The notes beneath the pieces were generated by a model, which saw nothing but the letters and a program-made list of their open reading frames with translations, had not been told where the DNA came from and searched no databases. From Bombilactobacillus bombi (GTDB taxonomy: Bacteria; Bacillota; Bacilli; Lactobacillales; Lactobacillaceae), in assembly GCF_013607485.1 (NCBI RefSeq), contig NZ_SCHP01000004.1, positions 1 to 64,000 of the forward strand: a stretch of DNA of 64,000 bases, given 5' to 3'. Each line of letters opens with the position of its first letter. Position 1 is the stretch's first letter. The position numbers were made by a program, and so were the translations under genes. Positions 25,789 through 34,863 of this stretch are shown one piece after another.

Positions 25789-26604
25789 ATGAAAAGAAAG
25801 TTGGGACTTTTCTCCTTACTGTTAAGTGTCTTAATTTTGGTTGGATGTACTAAAAGCCTCTCACAACAGTCAGTTTTAGAAAATGCGCACCAGACTAATA
25901 CAATTACTTGGGGTGTAAAAGGTGATGTGAGTTTATTTGGGTTGATTGATGTTCGTGATGGCCAGCAAAAAGGCTTTGACGTGGATATGGCACGCCATTT
26001 GACAAAACATATTTTAGGCCCTAAGGGAAAAGCTACCTTTGTTACAGTTACTTCCCAATCGCGGACACCACTACTTAAAAATGGAAATGTTGATGCTGTA
26101 GTGGCCACTATGACTATTACACCAGAAAGACAAAAGGTATTAGATTTTTCAAAATCATATTTTGATGCTGGTCAGTCGCTTTTGGTGCCCAATAATTCTT
26201 CGATTAAAGATGCTTATCATTTAAATGGACATACTGTCATTGGAGTAGTTGGTGCGAATTCCGTTCAAAATATTAAAAAGGCTTCTCCAAAAGCGAAAGT
26301 GATTGAATTGCAGGATTACGCGCAAGCAATGAATGCCTTAAAATCCGGCCAAGGGGAAGCTTTAACAACTGATAATGGGATTTTGTATGGATTAGCAGTG
26401 CAAAATCCTGGCTATAAGGTAGTTGGGGGAACGTTTACCAAAGAGCCTTATGGAATTGCAGTTAATAAAAATCAAAAAGACTTTATTGAAGCTGTTAATA
26501 AAGCCATTGATCAGATGCAGCAAAATGGTGAATATAATCAGCTGATTAAAAAATGGTTTGGAAATGTGCCGGGATTTAACTATAAGGAGTTGTATCGCAA
26601 ATGA
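25789..26604 (+). CDS. Polar amino acid-binding lipoprotein (SBP family 3), paralog 2
   Basis: 271 residues, the same length as the paralog at 24077. Lipobox LVGC (Cys20). SBP_bac_3 blocks GFDVDMARHLTKHILG, ITPERQKVLDFSKSYFDAG and AVNKNQKDFIEAVNKAID. Eleven bases after the ATPase gene and overlapping the next permease by 4 bases, so it is the operon-encoded binding protein. Confidence 0.9.
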   Translation: MKRKLGLFSLLLSVLILVGCTKSLSQQSVLENAHQTNTITWGVKGDVSLFGLIDVRDGQQKGFDVDMARHLTKHILGPKGKATFVTVTSQSRTPLLKNGNVDAVVATMTITPERQKVLDFSKSYFDAGQSLLVPNNSSIKDAYHLNGHTVIGVVGANSVQNIKKASPKAKVIELQDYAQAMNALKSGQGEALTTDNGILYGLAVQNPGYKVVGGTFTKEPYGIAVNKNQKDFIEAVNKAIDQMQQNGEYNQLIKKWFGNVPGFNYKELYRK

Positions 26605-27239
26605 TTAATATTATTACTCATTATGGGCACCAGTTGTTAATTGGATTAGGCTGGACTGTGTTGTCGAGCGTCTTAGCGTTGTTTTTTAGTTTAATAATTG
26701 GTTCCTTATTTGCTATTATGGAAGTACTCCCGAATAAATATGCCCGGGTGCTAGGCCGTGCTTATGTTGAAATTTTTCGGAATATTCCCTTATTAGTTAT
26801 CACAATGTTCTTTTATTTAGTAATACCACTTTATTTTGTTAAAATTAATGGTTTTACCGCAGGAACTATTGGTTTAACACTTTATACATCAGCATTTATC
26901 GCCGAAACAGTTCGTTCGGGTATTCAATCAGTTGATCCCGGACAAATGGAGGGAGCACGCTCAGTAGGAATGACCTACTGGCAATCAATGCGGCAGATTA
27001 TTTTACCGCAGGCCTTTAAAATTGTTATTCCTCCATTAGGCAATCAATTTATTAATTTAGTAAAAAATTCTTCGGTATTAGCTTTTGTAGCCGGATTTGA
27101 CTTGATGTACCAAGCTAATTCTATTGCGTCGGCAACTTTTGATACAATTAATAGTTATTTTGCTGTAGGTATTATGTATTTAATTGTGACTTTGCCGTTA
27201 AGTTATTACATGCGTTATCTCGAAAAAAAGGTTGCCTAA
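26601..27239 (+). CDS. Polar amino acid ABC transporter permease 1
   Basis: A 212-residue HisM/GlnP-type permease. EAA-loop sequence EGARSVGMTYWQSMRQIILPQAFKIVIPPLGNQ (pieces). ATGA overlap with SBP2. Forms a heterodimeric channel with the next gene product. Confidence 0.9.
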   Translation: MINIITHYGHQLLIGLGWTVLSSVLALFFSLIIGSLFAIMEVLPNKYARVLGRAYVEIFRNIPLLVITMFFYLVIPLYFVKINGFTAGTIGLTLYTSAFIAETVRSGIQSVDPGQMEGARSVGMTYWQSMRQIILPQAFKIVIPPLGNQFINLVKNSSVLAFVAGFDLMYQANSIASATFDTINSYFAVGIMYLIVTLPLSYYMRYLEKKVA

Positions 27240-27252
27240 GGAGGTGTGAATA

Positions 27253-27906
27253 TTGCAAAATTGGATTCAAGCTTATTCTTGGATGAATATACGCTTTTTA
27301 TTAATGGGCCTAGGAGTGACAGTTTATATTTCAGTCATTTCAGTCATTTTAAGTTTCATATTTGGTTCCATTTTAGGAATCATTCGCTATTCTAAAATTA
27401 AATATGTTTCTGCTATTTTTGGTTTTATTATTGACTTGATTCGTAATTTGCCGCTACTGTTGATTATTTTCTTTACGTATTTTGGATTGCCTAATTTTGG
27501 GTTTAAGCCCGAAACTATTCCCGCAGCAATTATGGCGATGACAATTTTTGAATCAACAATGATTGCTGAAATTGTTCGCTCTGGATTGAATGCGGTAGAT
27601 ATTGGGCAAACAGAAGGTGCTCGGTCAGTGGGTATGACATTTTTACAATCATTACGTTATATTATTTTGCCGCAAGCATATAAGAAAATGATTCCAGCCT
27701 TAATTAGTCAATTTGTATCTTTAATTAAGGACACTTCTTTAGCAACTATTATTGTTGTTCCAGAATTGATGCAGCATGCGCAGGTAATTTATGGACAAAA
27801 TGCTAATTATATTTTGCCGATGTTTGCAGCTCTAGCCGTTTTATACTTTATTGTCTGCTTCAGTTTATCCTTGCTTGGGAACCATATTGATAAAAAATTA
27901 GCCTAA
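27253..27906 (+). CDS. Polar amino acid ABC transporter permease 2
   Basis: A 217-residue permease paralogous to the previous one: EAA loop TEGARSVGMTFLQSLRYIILPQAYK (pieces). TTG 27253 start with GGAGGTG 6-12 bases upstream. Last gene of the importer operon; the terminator at 27913 follows directly. Confidence 0.9.
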   Translation: MQNWIQAYSWMNIRFLLMGLGVTVYISVISVILSFIFGSILGIIRYSKIKYVSAIFGFIIDLIRNLPLLLIIFFTYFGLPNFGFKPETIPAAIMAMTIFESTMIAEIVRSGLNAVDIGQTEGARSVGMTFLQSLRYIILPQAYKKMIPALISQFVSLIKDTSLATIIVVPELMQHAQVIYGQNANYILPMFAALAVLYFIVCFSLSLLGNHIDKKLA

Positions 27907-27912
27907 TATGAT

Positions 27913-27966
27913 AAAACACCCTATAATTGTTAGTTTAAAATTAACAATTATAGGGTGTTTTTTTTA
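27913..27966 (+). terminator. Strong terminator of the amino acid importer operon
   Basis: Twenty-base perfect stem (arm AAAACACCCTATAATTGTTA) around a 9-base loop, then eight or more T. Confidence 0.92.
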
Positions 27967-28031
27967 ATTATTTAAAATTAATTAACGATTATTTCTAGAA
28001 ATCATAAGTTTTTTTAGGTAAAATGATATTG

Positions 28032-28078
28032 TTCACAAAATTGTTAGGTAGTTTATAATATTTTTGTTAGCGATTGCA
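28032..28078 (+). promoter_or_regulatory. Promoter with cre-like site ahead of the FMN/fumarate reductase
   Basis: -35 TTCACA (28032-28037), 16-bp spacer, -10 TATAAT (28054-28059). TGTTAGCGATTGCA (28065-28078) is one mismatch from the cre consensus TGTAANCGNTNNCA and covers the expected transcription start, a position that represses when CcpA binds. Confidence 0.6.
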
Positions 28079-28102
28079 TAAAATAGAGGAGGATTTTACA
28101 TT

Positions 28103-30547
28103 TTGAAACTTATCGGAATTGTGGGTACTAATGCCCATAAATCATATAATAGAATGTTATTACAATACATTAAAAAACATTTTTCCAACCAATTTGATCT
28201 CGAAGTGTGTGATATTCGGGATATACCGCTATTTAATGAAAATCATCCTGCGGCAGATCCTAAAAGTGTTACTGCCTTGGCTGAAAAAATTGAAGCGGCA
28301 GATGGGGTTATTATCAGTACCCCAGAACATAATCATTCTGTGCCTTCACCTTTAAAAAGTGTGATTGAGTGGCTTTCTTATCGTATTCATCCTTTGACCA
28401 ATAAATCATTGATGATTGTAGGTGCTTCCTATCATCCACAAGGATCAAGCCGTGCGCAAGTTCATTTACGGCAAATATTAGATTCACCTGGCGTTAATCC
28501 GCATGTTTTACCTGGAAATGAGTTCTTATTAGGTAATGCAAAAACTGCTTTTGATGCCGAGGGCAATATTGCCAATGAAAAAACTGTATCTTTTTTGGAA
28601 CAATGTATTACAGCATTTATTAACTTTGTAAATGCCAACCAATTGATTGATGAGAAGTTATCTTCGTCTAAAGCTACGACTGATTTAGCTAAGACTATTA
28701 GTGAAGTAGACGCTTCTAAACTAAGTGAAAAGTCTTCTACTATTAATTGGGATGCAAGTTATGATGTTGTAGTTTTAGGATTTGGGGGGGCAGGCGCTAC
28801 AGCTGCCCGTTTTGCTGCCGATGAAGGGGCACATGTCTTGCTAGTTGATGCGGCACCTGAAGGATATGAAGGCGGAAACACCCGGGTTTCACACCAATTA
28901 ATCGCTTCTGGTGATAATTTTGATAATCTTAAGGCCTACTATAAGCAAATGGCCGCTCCTATTGGCATTGATGACGAAGTTTTAAGCACCTTTGTTGAAG
29001 GCCTCGTTCAAATGAATGATTATGTTAAAAAATATTTGAATGTTGAACCCTTTAGTATTCGTAAACAATGGTCCCAATCAGATTTAAGCGCCGTTACTGA
29101 AGAATATCCTGAATTTGAAGGTGTCCAAAGTGCTGATATGACAACTGTTCACGAAGGTATTGCAGATGCTGCCCTTTGGAAAATTTTACGGCAGAAAGTC
29201 ATTGATCGAGCTGACAAAATTGATGTTTGGTTTAGTTCACCAGCGCGTCATTTACTTCAAGATCCAGTTACGAAGGCCGTGATTGGCGTGCAAACTGAAC
29301 ATGAGCATGTCGTACGTAATATTCAAGCTCAAAATGGTGTAGTTTTAGCAACTGGTGGTTTTGAAAATAATCAACAAATGATTGAAGATTATTTACAAGA
29401 ACCTTATTTATCACCAATTGGCACTACTTATAATAAAGGTGCCGGCGTCAAAATGGCTTTAGAAGTGGGAGCAGATTTGTGGCACATGCGCAGTTATGAA
29501 TCTTTAGGCCAGCTGCATGGTTTATCACCTCAACAGCCACAAGGAGTAAGAAGCCAATACGCTACCAATATTTTTTGGCCGGCTTTATTTACTGGCAGCA
29601 TTCTTGCAGTTGGTGACGACGCTACGCGCTACTTTAAAGAAGATGAAATTAACCGTCACGGTCATATTTATAATCATGGTTTCTGGCGCGTACCGCTATC
29701 CCAAGTTCACCCTGCAGTAATCTTTGATCAAAAGCAATTTGATAAAATTCAAGCCGATAAGGATAATCCAGCTGGATATCCGGATATTTTAAAATTTGCG
29801 GTGCAGGCTGATACTATTGCCCAATTAGCTGCCAAAATCAGTACTAATCCAGATAATTTGCAGCAAACTATTAATGATTTTAACCACTTTGCTCAAGCAG
29901 GGACAGATTATGCTTATCATCGCTCCCCAGAGACGATGACACCATTTAGTGAACAAGGACCATATTATGCTATTTTAATGCGGCAAAATATGTTAAATAC
30001 TCAAGGCGGAGCTCGGCGTAATTCGCACTGTCAGGTCTTAAATCCAGAGGGTCAGCCTATTGCCCATTTATATGAAGCTGGTGAATTGGGAGCGCCATTT
30101 GCTAACCAATATGCTGGCGGGGGTAATCTTGCAGATTGCTTAATTTCTGGTAAAATTGCGGGCCAAAATGCTGCTCAAGTAAAATCTGATTTGCAGTCTG
30201 CGGGAGTGATGCAACAAGCAGCTACTGACACTGTAAAAAATTTGGGCAGTGATTTACAAAAAGAAGAAGCCTACTCTACGACCGATAACCAATATTTAGG
30301 AACAAGTAATGCTGGTATGGGTGATGAAATTGTCGTCCGGGTTACGTTAGATGAGCAACAGAATTTAGAGCAAGTTGAGGTTCTAAAGCAAAGTGAAAGT
30401 GAAGATGTCAGCAAGGAAGCTTTAAAAACTTTGCCTCAAGAAATGGTTACCAAAAACACCTATGATGTGGATGCAGTATCGGGAGCAACTAGAACCAGCA
30501 CTGCTCTTAAAGAGGCAGTTAAAGATGCTTTAAGTAAGGCAAAGTAA
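28103..30547 (+). CDS. Three-domain flavoprotein: NADPH-FMN reductase + fumarate reductase + FMN_bind
   Basis: 814 residues. Residues 1-180: NADPH-dependent FMN reductase (flavodoxin fold; STPEHNHSVPSPLKSVIEWLS). About 220-690: FAD_binding_2 fumarate reductase/succinate dehydrogenase-type domain, with dinucleotide motif GFGGAGATAA, coded partly by a G7 run, and C-terminal FANQYAGGGNLADCLISGKIAG. About 725-814: FMN_bind domain with the ApbE target DAVSGATRTS; Thr798 is the likely covalent FMN site. No signal peptide, so cytosolic. Probably moves electrons from NAD(P)H via FMN and FAD to fumarate or a similar enoate. TTG start at 28103, aligned with the paralog at 30562. An ApbE gene is at 43796. 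Confidence 0.88.
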   Translation: MKLIGIVGTNAHKSYNRMLLQYIKKHFSNQFDLEVCDIRDIPLFNENHPAADPKSVTALAEKIEAADGVIISTPEHNHSVPSPLKSVIEWLSYRIHPLTNKSLMIVGASYHPQGSSRAQVHLRQILDSPGVNPHVLPGNEFLLGNAKTAFDAEGNIANEKTVSFLEQCITAFINFVNANQLIDEKLSSSKATTDLAKTISEVDASKLSEKSSTINWDASYDVVVLGFGGAGATAARFAADEGAHVLLVDAAPEGYEGGNTRVSHQLIASGDNFDNLKAYYKQMAAPIGIDDEVLSTFVEGLVQMNDYVKKYLNVEPFSIRKQWSQSDLSAVTEEYPEFEGVQSADMTTVHEGIADAALWKILRQKVIDRADKIDVWFSSPARHLLQDPVTKAVIGVQTEHEHVVRNIQAQNGVVLATGGFENNQQMIEDYLQEPYLSPIGTTYNKGAGVKMALEVGADLWHMRSYESLGQLHGLSPQQPQGVRSQYATNIFWPALFTGSILAVGDDATRYFKEDEINRHGHIYNHGFWRVPLSQVHPAVIFDQKQFDKIQADKDNPAGYPDILKFAVQADTIAQLAAKISTNPDNLQQTINDFNHFAQAGTDYAYHRSPETMTPFSEQGPYYAILMRQNMLNTQGGARRNSHCQVLNPEGQPIAHLYEAGELGAPFANQYAGGGNLADCLISGKIAGQNAAQVKSDLQSAGVMQQAATDTVKNLGSDLQKEEAYSTTDNQYLGTSNAGMGDEIVVRVTLDEQQNLEQVEVLKQSESEDVSKEALKTLPQEMVTKNTYDVDAVSGATRTSTALKEAVKDALSKAK

Positions 30548-30561
30548 GGGAGCGAATTGAG

Positions 30562-31107
30562 ATGAAGTTATTTGCGATAGTTGGTACCAACGCGGATTTT
30601 TCTTATAACCGGATTCTTTTAAAATATATTCAAAAAAAATTTGCAGAACAAGCTGATATTGAAATTTGTGAATTAACCGATTTACCTGCTTTTTGTGAAG
30701 ATGATGATTTGAATAATTATCCGCAATTAATAGAGATAGAAAAGAAAATTGCAGCAGCTGATGGTGTAATTATTAGCACACCGGAATATGATCATGCCAT
30801 CCCAGCGGCTTTAAAGAGTCTTTTAGAATGGATGTCTTACAAAGTGCATCCCTTTGCAGCTAAACCAGTTATGGTAGTGGGAGCTTCATATGGTACACAG
30901 GGGGCTTCTAGAGCCCAATTGCAATTACGGCAGATTTTAGTCTGTCCAGAAATTGATGCCTATGTTTTGCCGGGCAATGAATTTCTGTTAGGTAATACTG
31001 CTCAAGCTTTTGATAAAGCGGGTAATTTAACTGAAAAAATTGAAGAACAAAAATTAGAAAATTGTTTTCATGATTTTGTTGACTATATTCAACATTTTCA
31101 CAAATAA
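30562..31107 (+). CDS. NADPH-dependent FMN reductase (paralog of the fusion's N-terminal domain)
   Basis: A 181-residue flavodoxin-fold protein that aligns end to end with residues 1-180 of the preceding protein: MKLFAIVGTNADFSYNR, IISTPEYDHAIPAALKSLLEWMSYKVHPF and YVLPGNEFLLGN (pieces). Fourteen bases downstream, ATG with GGGAGCG upstream, so co-transcribed. It may supply reduced flavin to the large flavoprotein or act on azo/quinone compounds. Confidence 0.88.
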   Translation: MKLFAIVGTNADFSYNRILLKYIQKKFAEQADIEICELTDLPAFCEDDDLNNYPQLIEIEKKIAAADGVIISTPEYDHAIPAALKSLLEWMSYKVHPFAAKPVMVVGASYGTQGASRAQLQLRQILVCPEIDAYVLPGNEFLLGNTAQAFDKAGNLTEKIEEQKLENCFHDFVDYIQHFHK

Positions 31108-31181
31108 TTGCAATTCAGATATATATTAGGATTTAACTCTAATTAGAGCTTTACAATTAATTTTGTTTATTAAAATAATAG

Positions 31182-31217
31182 AAGTAGCTGGAGCAAATAT
31201 TGTTCCAGCTACTTTTT
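31182..31217 (+). terminator. Terminator of the FMN/fumarate reductase operon
   Basis: AAGTAGCTGGA ... TCCAGCTACTT stem followed by TTTT. Confidence 0.88.
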
Positions 31218-31343
31218 TGGATACTATAAGTTGTGTTTGATATCATTTATAATCGCTTATCTTGTGTTTTTCCTCTTTATTTATTCTTGCGGGTGCGTTA
31301 AGCTTAACATTAGAAAAAAGCTTAAGGTAGGAGGAGAGTTTTG

Positions 31344-33512
31344 ATGACAAGTACTGCTCCACTAATTGATTCGCAAAAATCATTGAAAACTAAACAAGTA
31401 ATTAAAACAGACGGTGAAAAAGTTCCTTTTCGCAGTTATAAAGTTTCTTTAGTGGTAGATTTTTTAACTAAAGATATAAATTTACGTCAAAGTATTAAAA
31501 ATGCGATTTTTTCAAAATTGAATAGTACCAATATGACTTTAACAAGTTCAAAAATTAGAGAAATTTTTCGTCAAGTTTTAAAAGAATTGCATCAGACCGA
31601 TTTATTAGTTGAATATGATACTTATCGCCAACAAGATGAACAGAAATGGCACCAGGCCATTGATCCTAAATATAAACTAAAGCAATTATTTCAGCATAGT
31701 GAGACGGTTGTTCACGAAAATGCTAATAAAGACAGCAATGTTTTTAGTACTCGTCGAGATTTAACTGCGGGGATGGTCGGTAAATCCATGGGCTTAACTA
31801 TGATGCCTCAAACAGTGGCCAAGGCTCATTTACGTGGTGATATTCATTTTCATGATCTGGATTATTCACCGCTGACGGCGATGACAAATTGTTGCTTAAT
31901 TGATTTTAAAAGTATGCTGTCTCAAGGATTTAAGATTGGAAATGCTGAAGTGGAGCCACCTAAGTCAATTCAAACTGCCACCGCGCAAATGTCGCAAATT
32001 ATCGCTAATGTAGCTTCTAGTCAGTATGGAGGCTGTTCAGCTGACCGTGCCGATGAACTTCTAGCTCCGTATGCGCAACTTAATTACTCCAAACATTTAG
32101 CCGATGCTAAAAAATGGATTGTTCCTGAAAAGCAAGAAGAATTTGCTCGTACCAAAACTAAAAAAGATATTTATGATGCAATGCAGGCTTTGGAATACGA
32201 AGTTAATACTCTCTTTTCTTCTAATGGCCAAACACCCTTTACAACGGTTGGCTTTGGATTAGGTACTAGTTGGATTGAACGGGAAATACAAAAGGCAATC
32301 TTGCGAGTCCGCATTCAGGGACTAGGAAAGCAGCATCGTACAGCTATTTTTCCCAAGTTAATTTTTACTTTAAAACGAGGCTTAAATTTATATCCCTCCG
32401 ATCCCAATTATGATATCAAACAATTAGCCGTTGAATGTGCAACCAAGCGGATGTATCCCGATATTTTAATGTATGACAAGATTATTGAGCTAACGGGAAG
32501 CTTTAAAGCACCCATGGGCTGTCGCAGTTTTTTGCAGGGTTGGAAAGATGAAAATGGGCACGAAGTCAATAGTGGACGAATGAATCTTGGAGTGGTCACT
32601 ATTAATCTGCCACGGATTGCTTTAGAATCTCAAGGTAATCAGGAAGTATTTTGGGAAATTTTGGAGGATCGCCTCCAATTAACGAAAAAAGCCCTGCTAT
32701 TTCGAATTGAACGCTGCAAACAGGCCAAACCACAAAACGCTCCCATTCTTTATCAAAATGGAGCTTTTGGTAAACGCTTAGCCGAAGATGAATCCGTTGA
32801 TGAGTTATTTAAAAATAGCCGTGCAACAATTTCTTTAGGTTATATTGGCTTGTATGAAGTAGGGACTCGATTCTATGGACCTAACTGGGAGCATAATCAA
32901 GCGGCCCATGATTTTACAGTGGCCATTGTGAAGTATTTACATGATCACTGTCTGTCTTGGGAACAAGAATACGGTTATCATTTCAGTGTTTATTCCACGC
33001 CAGCTGAATCATTGACTGATACTTTTTGTGAAGATGATATTGCTAAATTTGGTCGTATTAAAGATATTACAGCTAAAGAATATTATACTAATAGCTTTCA
33101 TTATGATGTGCGTAAGAATCCGACTCCTTTTGAAAAATTAGCCTTTGAAGAAGATTATCCTAAATATGCTTCAGGTGGCTTTATTCATTATTGTGAGTAT
33201 CCTAATTTGAAGCAAAATCCAGCGGCTTTGGATGCTGTGTGGACATGGGCTTATGATCACGTTGGTTATTTGGGAACAAATGCCTCAATTGATCATTGCT
33301 ATGAATGCGGCTTTGATGGTGATTTTAAGGCCACAGCGCGCGGATTTGAATGCCCACAATGCAAAAATCGCAATCCAAAGACTTGTGATGTGGTTAAAAG
33401 GACTTGCGGTTATTTGGGCAATCCGATGATTCGGCCTATGGTTCACGGGCGTCATCAAGAAATAGCTTCGCGAGTAAAAAATATGCGTTTAGGTGATTTA
33501 AATCATGAATAA
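31344..33512 (+). CDS. nrdD: Anaerobic (class III) ribonucleoside-triphosphate reductase NrdD
   Basis: 722 residues: ATP-cone near the N-terminus (VIKTDGEKVPFRSYKVS), barrel with the active-site region MTNCCLIDF, C-terminal zinc site (CYECG ... CPQC) and glycyl radical loop RTCGYLG, with Gly about 689. ATG 31344 is preferred to the TTG just before it, with AGGAGGAGAG upstream. Overlaps nrdG by 8 bases. A TATAAT -10 lies at 31248-31253; no NrdR box was clear. Confidence 0.95.
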   Translation: MTSTAPLIDSQKSLKTKQVIKTDGEKVPFRSYKVSLVVDFLTKDINLRQSIKNAIFSKLNSTNMTLTSSKIREIFRQVLKELHQTDLLVEYDTYRQQDEQKWHQAIDPKYKLKQLFQHSETVVHENANKDSNVFSTRRDLTAGMVGKSMGLTMMPQTVAKAHLRGDIHFHDLDYSPLTAMTNCCLIDFKSMLSQGFKIGNAEVEPPKSIQTATAQMSQIIANVASSQYGGCSADRADELLAPYAQLNYSKHLADAKKWIVPEKQEEFARTKTKKDIYDAMQALEYEVNTLFSSNGQTPFTTVGFGLGTSWIEREIQKAILRVRIQGLGKQHRTAIFPKLIFTLKRGLNLYPSDPNYDIKQLAVECATKRMYPDILMYDKIIELTGSFKAPMGCRSFLQGWKDENGHEVNSGRMNLGVVTINLPRIALESQGNQEVFWEILEDRLQLTKKALLFRIERCKQAKPQNAPILYQNGAFGKRLAEDESVDELFKNSRATISLGYIGLYEVGTRFYGPNWEHNQAAHDFTVAIVKYLHDHCLSWEQEYGYHFSVYSTPAESLTDTFCEDDIAKFGRIKDITAKEYYTNSFHYDVRKNPTPFEKLAFEEDYPKYASGGFIHYCEYPNLKQNPAALDAVWTWAYDHVGYLGTNASIDHCYECGFDGDFKATARGFECPQCKNRNPKTCDVVKRTCGYLGNPMIRPMVHGRHQEIASRVKNMRLGDLNHE

Positions 33513-34092
33513 ACCTCACAGAGTCTTACTTCCCAAAAATCCGCAGCCCCAAGAATGGTTGGCCCAAGATCATAGTTTGCAATATATTGCAGATTACAAA
33601 CCGTTTAATATGGTGGACGGCGAAGGAGTCCGTTGTAGTCTATATGTTTCGGGATGTTTGTTTAATTGTCCGGGATGTTACAATCGGGCTGCGCAAAATT
33701 TTCATTATGGGCGACCTTATAGTCAAGAACTAGAAGATCAGATTATTAAAGATTTGTCACAAAGTTATGTTCAAGGTTTGACTTTATTAGGCGGGGAGCC
33801 ATTTTTAAATACGCAAGTTTGCTTACAGCTTGTACATCGAGTACGCCAAGAATTTGGCCATGCTAAAGATATTTGGTCTTGGAGCGGCTACACTTTTGAA
33901 GAATTAATGCAGGAATCTTATGATAAATTAAAATTATTAAGTTATTTAGATATTTTAGTTGATGGTCGATTTTTGGAAGCCCAAAAGGACCTAACGCTTC
34001 AGTTTCGCGGCAGTGCAAATCAAAGAATTATCGATGTGCGTAAATCTTTATCCCAAAATAAAGTAGTCATTTGGGATAAGTTGCTGAAGTAG
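33505..34092 (+). CDS. nrdG: Class III RNR activating protein NrdG
   Basis: A 195-residue radical SAM activase. [4Fe-4S] motif C51-x3-C55-x2-C58 (GCLFNCPGCYN), SAM-contact region LTLLGGEPFLN. It generates the glycyl radical on NrdD. The sufC start is only 18 bases downstream, suggesting one transcript with the Fe-S assembly genes. Confidence 0.94.
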   Translation: MNKPHRVLLPKNPQPQEWLAQDHSLQYIADYKPFNMVDGEGVRCSLYVSGCLFNCPGCYNRAAQNFHYGRPYSQELEDQIIKDLSQSYVQGLTLLGGEPFLNTQVCLQLVHRVRQEFGHAKDIWSWSGYTFEELMQESYDKLKLLSYLDILVDGRFLEAQKDLTLQFRGSANQRIIDVRKSLSQNKVVIWDKLLK

Positions 34093-34110
34093 AGCGCAGG
34101 AGAAAAAATA

Positions 34111-34863
34111 TTGGCAAGTTTACAAATTCAAAACTTACAAGTAGCAGTCAATGATACTTTAATTTTAAAGGGTGTTAATTTAGAGATTAAAGCCGGAGAA
34201 ATTCATGCTTTAATGGGACCAAATGGCACTGGAAAATCAACTTTATCAGAAGTAATTATGGGCAATCCACGTTATCAGATTATCGGTGGCAATATTTTGT
34301 TTAATGGCCAAGATTTGACTCAAATGACAGTTGATGAGCGGGCCCGCTCGGGATTGTTTTTAGCTATGCAGTATCCCCCGGAAGTTCCCGGGATATCTAA
34401 CGCTGATTTTATTCATTCTGCTTTAAATGCGCGTGCACAAGAAAAAGCGGTGGCCGTTCTACCATTTTTGCAGGACTTACAACAGCAAATGCAATTTTTA
34501 AGTATTCCGGAGGCTTACGCAGAACGAGGACTAAATGCGGATTTTTCGGGCGGCGAAAAAAAGCGCAATGAAATTTTACAAATGTTAATGTTGCAGCCGC
34601 AACTTGCTATTTTAGACGAAATCGATTCCGGATTAGATATTGACGCTTTACAAGTTGTGGCTAAGGGTATTAATGCAATGCGCAGTTGCCAGTTTAGTTG
34701 TTTAATGGTCACTCATTATCAACGCTTATTGAATTATGTAGTGCCAGATGTTGTGCATATCATGATAGACGGAAAAATTGTGAAAACTGGCGGTTTTCAA
34801 TTGGCTCAAGAATTAGAACAGACCGGATATGAGCATTTGCTCAAGGAATCAAATCATGAATGA
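34111..34863 (+). CDS. sufC: Fe-S assembly ATPase SufC
   Basis: A 250-residue cytosolic ABC-type ATPase of the SufBCD scaffold. Walker A GPNGTGKST, signature FSGGEKKRNEI, Walker B LAILDEIDSGLD, all as in SufC. TTG start at 34111 with GCAGGAG upstream. First of sufCDSUB; overlaps sufD by 8 bases. Confidence 0.95.
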   Translation: MASLQIQNLQVAVNDTLILKGVNLEIKAGEIHALMGPNGTGKSTLSEVIMGNPRYQIIGGNILFNGQDLTQMTVDERARSGLFLAMQYPPEVPGISNADFIHSALNARAQEKAVAVLPFLQDLQQQMQFLSIPEAYAERGLNADFSGGEKKRNEILQMLMLQPQLAILDEIDSGLDIDALQVVAKGINAMRSCQFSCLMVTHYQRLLNYVVPDVVHIMIDGKIVKTGGFQLAQELEQTGYEHLLKESNHE

